A stretch of 64,000 bases of DNA from the NCBI GenBank assembly GCA_949752745.1, contig OX457025.1, positions 48,349,601 to 48,413,600 of the forward strand. Reading direction: 5' to 3'. Both the position numbers and the translations under genes were made by a program. Within the stretch, counting starts at the first letter, position 1. Each line of letters begins with the position of its first letter. A model generated the notes under the pieces. It saw only the letters and a list, made by a program, of their open reading frames with translations. It had not been told where the DNA came from and made no database searches. Source of the stretch: Protula sp. h YS-2021 (taxonomy: Eukaryota; Annelida; Polychaeta; Sabellida; Serpulidae). Positions 58,594-64,000 of the stretch are shown here, in pieces.

Positions 58594-58954
58594 CTATAGG
58601 ATACAAAGCTACATCCTTAATTTCTTAAATTCTTAACCGCTGACAGACACCTGCATCCACAAAAGTTTTTTCGACGAATGTAAGGTTTGATGTACCTGTT
58701 CACCCGCTATTTTTTTTTTTTTGCAGAAGGTAGAAAAGGGCGAAAGTGCTAGACAATTCAGTGACCGGTGTTTTAAGGACCGCAGCAACGCGTTCAAAGA
58801 CTTGGGCACGTATTCTCGAAATCTTCATATCAAGCCATAGCTGGCTGGGCTACTGCAAATGGATTCCAACATTTTCAACATATCATGCCATTGAAGTGAG
58901 CTAAAAAGTGCATACAATCTTCTCAATACACACGCTACTAACCAGCTCCGCCAC

Positions 58955-58992
58955 TGCCAACCCCCCCCCCACCCCCCCCCCCCCCCCCCGCC
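58955..58992. repeat. C homopolymer-rich tract
   Basis: Runs of C broken by single A and G; a similar tract at about 59404-59432. Low complexity. Confidence 0.8.
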
Positions 58993-59099
58993 AGCCTCTT
59001 CGAAATCGACACACAAACATTTCTAACGCTGAATAGTGTCGAGTGGAAATTATTGTACGACTAATAAGAAAATACAAACACAACATAGAATATAAAATA

Positions 59100-59916
59100 T
59101 AATTTTTTAATAAAATAAAGCTAAGACAAAGCTCTAAGGTGAGGAAGAAAACTGATCTTGCTTCTCATCTTCTTTTTTAAGAAACTTGGTCTGGCTGACA
59201 GGCAACCTATGTGATTACCGGCAACATTTGTCCGCGCCGGGGCCAAACCGGAAGGAGTGGAACTCTCGTGCAAATCGGTATCACGCCTCCTGTAACTTTT
59301 TAAAACAAATCAGAACCGCGATTACCAAGTTTGGAAAATATATCCCTGCTAAATGAAACCAAATTCCCACACTCAACGCGGATTGTCAAATTTAGCTTAA
59401 CTTCCCCCCCCCCCAGCCCCCCCCCCCCCCCACCACATTTCTCTTCGATTCTGGACAACACACAATATCACAAATTCCTATTAAGTGCCCCTTCCCCTGA
59501 ATGAAACATTTCTTTTCATTTTGGGAAAATGATTGGTGTTTGCAGTATTTTTATAAGTTGTTTGTTTTCAACCTGCACAGGTAAGGGGTCAAGATAGCAG
59601 AAATTTTAATTCCATTCCTAAATTTCAAAAACAAATGGAAGAAAACAAAAAATAAGGCGTTTTGCACTTTAAAAAAAAAACAATTTGTTTAAATTTGACA
59701 AAAAGCAAAACCCCTGCCTTTCCCAGTTTTTTTTTTTCTTCTTTTTTTTTGTTTTGTTTTTTTTTTTTGTTTTTGTTTTTTTTTGCAAGGGAGGGTGTTG
59801 GTGAAAGAAATCCTTTTTTCCAACATTTTTGCATAGGTAAAAATAAAACGAGTTTGTTTAATTAGTTATCCCCTCACCCTCAAATTGAAAAAAAGACAAG
59901 CCATCGTCGAAGGCGC
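59100..59916. other. Unique AT-rich spacer with poly-T/poly-A tracts
   Basis: No gene seen. A long T-rich tract lies at 59727-59785. Phe- or Lys-rich frames are homopolymer translations. Confidence 0.4.
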
Positions 59917-60495
59917 AGACCCCAACCGGACACAACAAGTCGCCATTTTGGCAATTTTTTACCAATTTGAAAAATAATACGACATTGCACAACTTGAATT
60001 ATATATTCACTGTGTAAGGTAGCATATGCCTGGGATAAATAGTATCGGAGAACTCGCTTGGGAAGCGCCCAAGTCTTACATTGCAGTTATCTAAAAAAAA
60101 TCACTATGTTTGACAAGTCACCATTTTAGGAATTTTGGGCCGATTTAAAAAATAACACGACATTGCCCAACTTCAATATATATATTTTTCACTGTGCAAG
60201 GTTGCATATGCCTAGGGTAAATAGTCTCGGAGAACTTGTGTGGAAACCACCTAAGTCTTATATTTACAGTTATCTGAAAAATCATAATGTTTGATAAGTT
60301 GCCATTTTGGCAATTTTTTGGCCGATTTGAAAAAAATAACACGACTTTGCACAACTTCAGTATATATTTTCACAGTGCAAGGTTGCATATGCCTAGGATA
60401 AATAGTTTCGCAGAACTTGCGTGGAAACAAAACAACATCCAACGGACGGACGGAGGGCAATCCTACATACCCCCGGGCTTGCCCGGTTGGGGTCT
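59917..60495 (+). mobile_element. HINE-like element with perfect 13-bp subterminal inverted repeat
   Basis: Left AGACCCCAACCGG and right CCGGTTGGGGTCT are exact inverted copies. Between them are three core repeats of about 175 bp ('gcacaacttcaatatatat', 'agtctcggagaacttg') and a short ACGG tract (60441-60453). Just inside the right end is a hairpin, 'ccccgggcttgcccgg'. The clearest example of the architecture in this window. Confidence 0.65.
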
Positions 60496-60805
60496 AAAAA
60501 AGCAGCTAGGCTGTCATCGTCATATATAATCTAATTTGCTAACACAAATGTAGTTTATGTAAGCAAAGTACCCTACATTAAAGCCAAAATTCTTTTGAGG
60601 ATGCGGAGGAGCTGAGATCAAGTACCTAATGATTTCGAGAATACGGGCCCAAGAAACGTGTCTAAGGTTATTTGTCTCAGCCATTTTAACACATTAACAA
60701 TTCAAATGTAGTAAAATATTGAAAGGCTGCGACAATACAAGTAATTCAATAGGAAATCGCGAAAAGGTTTTTTGTTTGTCGATGTGGCCGAATGCACTTC
60801 TATAC

Positions 60806-60925
60806 GAGAACATCGGAGGCCTGCACGGGAACATCAGAGGCCTGCACGAGAACATCGGAGGCATGCACGGGAACATAAGAGGACTGTGCGGGAACATTAG
60901 AGGCCTGCTTGGGAACATAAGAGCT
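60806..60925. repeat. 21-bp minisatellite (7-residue repeat if translated)
   Basis: Five and a half copies of 'gggaacatcagaggcctgcac'. The plus strand reads ENIGGLH / GNIRGLH, inside an open frame from 60719 to 60979. The minus strand reads PLMFPCR in a 154-codon frame. No splice or promoter context; more likely a repeat than a gene. Confidence 0.7.
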
Positions 60926-61440
60926 CCGGTCAAAAATTCAACTGGAGCTGTTATGAATAAATTTTCGCTGGAACAATGAACCTGGTCGGAGATAATTCTT
61001 AAAATATTTAAGTTCTGGCCGGTCGTGGGGGGTATATGATCTGATATATTAACTGGTTGAATGAGTTGAATACAGAATATGGACAGATTCAAAGAAATTT
61101 TAAAAATAGGAAAACAATTATTCACATAAACAAACGTTTTTTTTTCACGACTCACCAAACATGTGATATTGTAGGGGTATTGATACAGGAGTCGTGATAA
61201 GATGTCCGATTAATGTGGTGTTGATCGATTATGGAAGTCAACAAACGTTTATACCACTAGCGCTGGACAGACGTCATGACAGCGACGCTGTGTAAACGCT
61301 GTGAGATGCTTAAGGTCATAGAAAAAAAACGATGCTGCACAGAGACGTCTGACGTGAAATACTATATAGACAGCAAGAAAACAACACGATATCGACGGCA
61401 GCAATGACTTTCTTCACCTGTCGGTGGTGTTCCGTCAAAG

Positions 61441-61950
61441 TATACCCCACCCACGGACCATTCTGCAAAGAATACCCCACCCATGGACCATTCTGCAAAG
61501 AATACCCCACCCATGGACCATTCTGCAAAGAATACCCCACGCATGGACCATTCTGCAAAGAATACCCCACCCATGGACCATTCTGCAAAGAATACCCCAC
61601 CCACGGACCATTCTGCAAAGAATACCCCACGCATGGACCATTCTGCAAAGAATACCCCACCCACGGACCATTCTGCAAAGAATACCCCACCCATGGACCA
61701 TTCTGCAAAGAATACCCCACCCATGGACCATTCTGCAAAGAATACCCCACCCATGGACCATTCTGCAAAAAATACCCCACCCATGGACCATTCTGCAAAG
61801 AATACCCCACCCATGGACCATTCTGAAAAGAAAATCCCACCCATGGACCATTCTGCAAAGAATACCCCACCCATGGACCATTCTGCAAAGAATACCCCAC
61901 CCATGAACCATTCTGCAAAGAAAATCCCACCCATGGACCATTCTGCAAAA
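61441..61950. repeat. 30-bp minisatellite, 17 units, open in all six frames
   Basis: Seventeen 30-bp units in perfect register, consensus starting 'taccccacccatggaccatt', with few substitutions and no indels. Plus frames read EYPTHGPFCK, IPHPWTILQR and NTPPMDHSAK; minus frames read QNGPWVGYSL, AEWSMGGVFF and RMVHGWGILC. A unit of 30 without stops is open indefinitely, so the 140-227-codon frames here are not evidence of a gene. Confidence 0.9.
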
Positions 61951-61987
61951 TCTTGTATGTGTGAAGCCAATTTCTATGTAGAATATG

Positions 61988-62677
61988 CCCAGTAAACATT
62001 CCAACGTCGATTCAACGGTGATTTGAGGTTGTGACGTCGGCCAAACAAAGCCATACCATTAACTCTGGTTGTAATTTGGTTGTTATTGGTCTCCGCCATA
62101 CATCAACGCCTTACCAAGTCTTTGACTTCACGTTAAATAGATGTTTGATAAACAACGCTATTGAGACATTGCTTTTTGGTGAACTTTGTCTCACGAATAA
62201 TCAACGTCTTTGGTGCAACATTGAATAGACGTCAGAAAATCGACGTTTAACAGACGTCGAAAATAGGCATTAGCAGAAGTTGGGATCATAACCAAAAACA
62301 ACCATTTCTTATCGTCGCTCACCGGAAATAGTAGCCATGCCAGGTCACAAGAAGGAGATAAGAAGGTGACAAGAATGTGACATGAAGGAGAGCGTAAAAT
62401 ATGAGAATTTCTCGAAGTTTTTTTTCACCCACTTTTGAAAAATATAATTGGAATCGACTTCATACACGGGCTACATACATATAAACCAAGGGTTAGGGCA
62501 CTGGGAAGGAGGCGTGCCCATATTCTGTCAGTGCTGTCGTTTCCCCGAAGCATAGCTAATGTCGCAAGGTATACGTTGTTTCGACTGCTATAAACAACCC
62601 AAAAATAAACTGGGCGATGATCCGACACCGGCTGCGACGTCTATCCAACGTTGTCCAATGTCGCAATGTTTACTGGG
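61988..62677. mobile_element. DNA transposon-like element with CCCAGTAAACATT terminal repeats
   Basis: Left end CCCAGTAAACATTCCAACG; right end (reverse complement) CCCAGTAAACATTGCGACA, so 13 exact terminal bases. The interior has repeated 'gacgtc' and 'aacgt' motifs ('gacgtcagaaaatcgacg'). No transposase frame; 690 bp, non-autonomous. No clear target duplication, and superfamily not assigned. It begins 38 bp after the 30-bp minisatellite. Confidence 0.65.
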
Positions 62678-62679
62678 TT

Positions 62680-63989
62680 TGTACCAAGAGTAGGCGGGAA
62701 TAACTTAAATTAGTGACATTTGGCATCTCACACTTGCTTATTCCTAAGAGAACGCCAGTACTTCATTTCAAAGGTGCGGTGACATGATGGTGTCTTTTTT
62801 CTTCCTTTTTTTAGGCCGTCCACATCATGTCATTTTTTCTTGTATATAGCATCGTGTTTCCGACCGCTTAAAAAGACCTTTGTTGGATTGACGGAGTGAA
62901 GCAGAGGCTGCGGATTGACGCTGTCTTGTGTTGGAGGACAATTTCTCCAGATTATGTACGTGCCTCGTGAGACAGAATTCACATTATAACACATTATACC
63001 TGTGGTTTTGAAAATAATAAGTAAGAGATTCTCTATATATCTAATATCTGGAGATTCAAAATTTTAAACATTTGAAGAAAAGTGGCGATTGTTCAAAAAG
63101 GAGGCCTTATTTTGCCAGTTCATAAACATTTCTTGGATAAAGATTCTAATGTTTGGCCTAATAATCTGAAATTCACCAGATTAAAAATTAAACGAAAAAC
63201 TTAGAGATGAATTATACTTTTATTTAATTTACATTTGGAACGGAGTCTGAAGTTATTGTTTTACGGGGAATTCTAGAAGTTTCTTTTCTTTTTTCACTCC
63301 ATTTTCCGATGGTGTCCAAACGTCGACGAAACCGCTGCAACCAGCAAAATGAAACTTGGTACACTTACAGTTGCATTTTGGATCGTGATTCTACTGACAA
63401 GTTGTTTACCAGTGACATCATTATCACTATCTTATGACGTCATGAAATTTTAAAGCTAAATGTCTCGAAAACGGTTGCACTTAAGCTTTCGAATACGTTT
63501 TGAAACTACTCTTTATGCACAGAATTACTTGCTGACCTATATTTTCAGCTGTAACGTCATTGTGACGTCATTTTATTGCACTGGTCAACTCCTAAAATGC
63601 TCTCTCCACCTAATAGGGCAATAAATAAAAGGTTTGCTGTTCCTTATCAGTACACATTCGGCATGCTATTTAGGCAGTGGCAATAATACGCCAACAGGTC
63701 AACAGCTCACCTTGTCTATGTTGTGTGCGATATGTGTGCGAAAACTGAGCAAATATTGTCAATCAATAGCAATATCATGTCGCAAGTAACAAATAAATCT
63801 ACTTGCGGTTGTAATGTGTGAATAACGTACTCAATTCTTTCAGCTCTCAGGTACTTTCTCACCTCACAGTTGCCCACGCCGAAACTTCTCGGGATTAGAG
63901 CAATAGGATGCCTAAGGTTATTTTTCCAAAGTAGATGGGGGAATATTTTCGCGCTCCAGTCGTTTTTGCCACATCGATTTTGCGACGCC
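62680..63989. other. Largely unique sequence, no supported gene
   Basis: 63300-63600 resembles a dispersed repeat type ('aaaatgaaacttggtacac', 'tgacgtcatgaaattt', 'tctcgaaaacggttgc') with several TGACGTCA-like motifs. A 34-codon frame begins at 63349 inside it (see rejected items). Confidence 0.35.
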
Positions 63990-63998
63990 TATATAAAG
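63989..63998 (+). promoter_or_regulatory. TATA-box-like motif at right edge
   Basis: 'tatataaag' in a GC-rich setting ('gacgcctatataaagtc') matches the TATA box consensus. If real, the transcript would start about 30 bp downstream, outside the window. A single motif, so weak. Confidence 0.3.
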
Positions 63999-64000
63999 TC

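Noticed and set aside
61316..62004. 227-, 202- and 189-codon frames on the minus strand, 140-170 on plus
   Set aside because: All come from the 30-bp minisatellite; every frame is open, so length carries no information.
63349..63453. 34-codon frame with hydrophobic start (MKLGTLTVAFWIVILLTS)
   Set aside because: Looks like a small signal peptide but lies in sequence resembling a dispersed repeat. No splice donor or promoter was seen, and the stop follows directly.

Overview
The window looks like nuclear DNA of an invertebrate animal, probably marine (a cnidarian or mollusc is plausible, but species cannot be read from it). It is AT-rich, has no operons or ribosome-binding sites, carries many short spliceosomal-type exons with GTAAGT donors and T-rich AG acceptors, and is crowded with eukaryotic satellites, microsatellites and non-autonomous DNA transposons. 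No long conserved protein gene is visible. Most long open frames are by-products of tandem repeats.

Layout. 1-6.5 kb: a degenerate AT-rich dispersed/tandem repeat family, interrupted at 2.1-3.9 kb by tetranucleotide-bearing (ACGG/ACAG) elements. 6.5-9.4 kb: mostly unique AT-rich sequence with two large TA arrays. 9.4-52.3 kb: one remarkable minus-strand unit, an array of about 100 candidate micro-exons, each bounded by a recognisable acceptor and donor. Transcribed from high to low coordinates, it starts with exons of a 15-nt repeat (pentapeptide EDSQA in one frame) mixed with about 65-nt exons of a second family (52-29.6 kb). It continues through more 55-69-nt exons (23-21 kb), then G-rich 61-76-nt exons (21.5-10.6 kb), with a third group of repeat exons (DASQADPGHEDSSQV type) at 16.7-17.9 kb and 10.3 kb. 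The array is interrupted by repeats at 19.4-20.1 kb, 23.6-29.5 kb (including a Tigger/pogo remnant at 23604-24319) and 50.2-51.7 kb. 52.3-64 kb: repeats, a palindromic MITE-like element, a possible coding exon (58.3-58.6 kb), a 30-bp minisatellite open in all six frames (61.44-61.95 kb), a terminal-inverted-repeat element (61.99-62.68 kb), largely unique sequence, and a TATA-box-like motif at the right edge.

Main interpretation. Splice sites and exon sequences are shared across the array, but homologous exons differ in length by amounts that are not multiples of three (55-69 nt in one class), and where I traced junctions every frame reached a stop within a few exons. The unit could be a long spliced noncoding RNA, an alternatively spliced gene that uses a subset of exons, or a decaying expansion of a repeat-protein gene. 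The sequence alone does not decide between these. Exon coordinates below were read by eye and may be off by a base or two.
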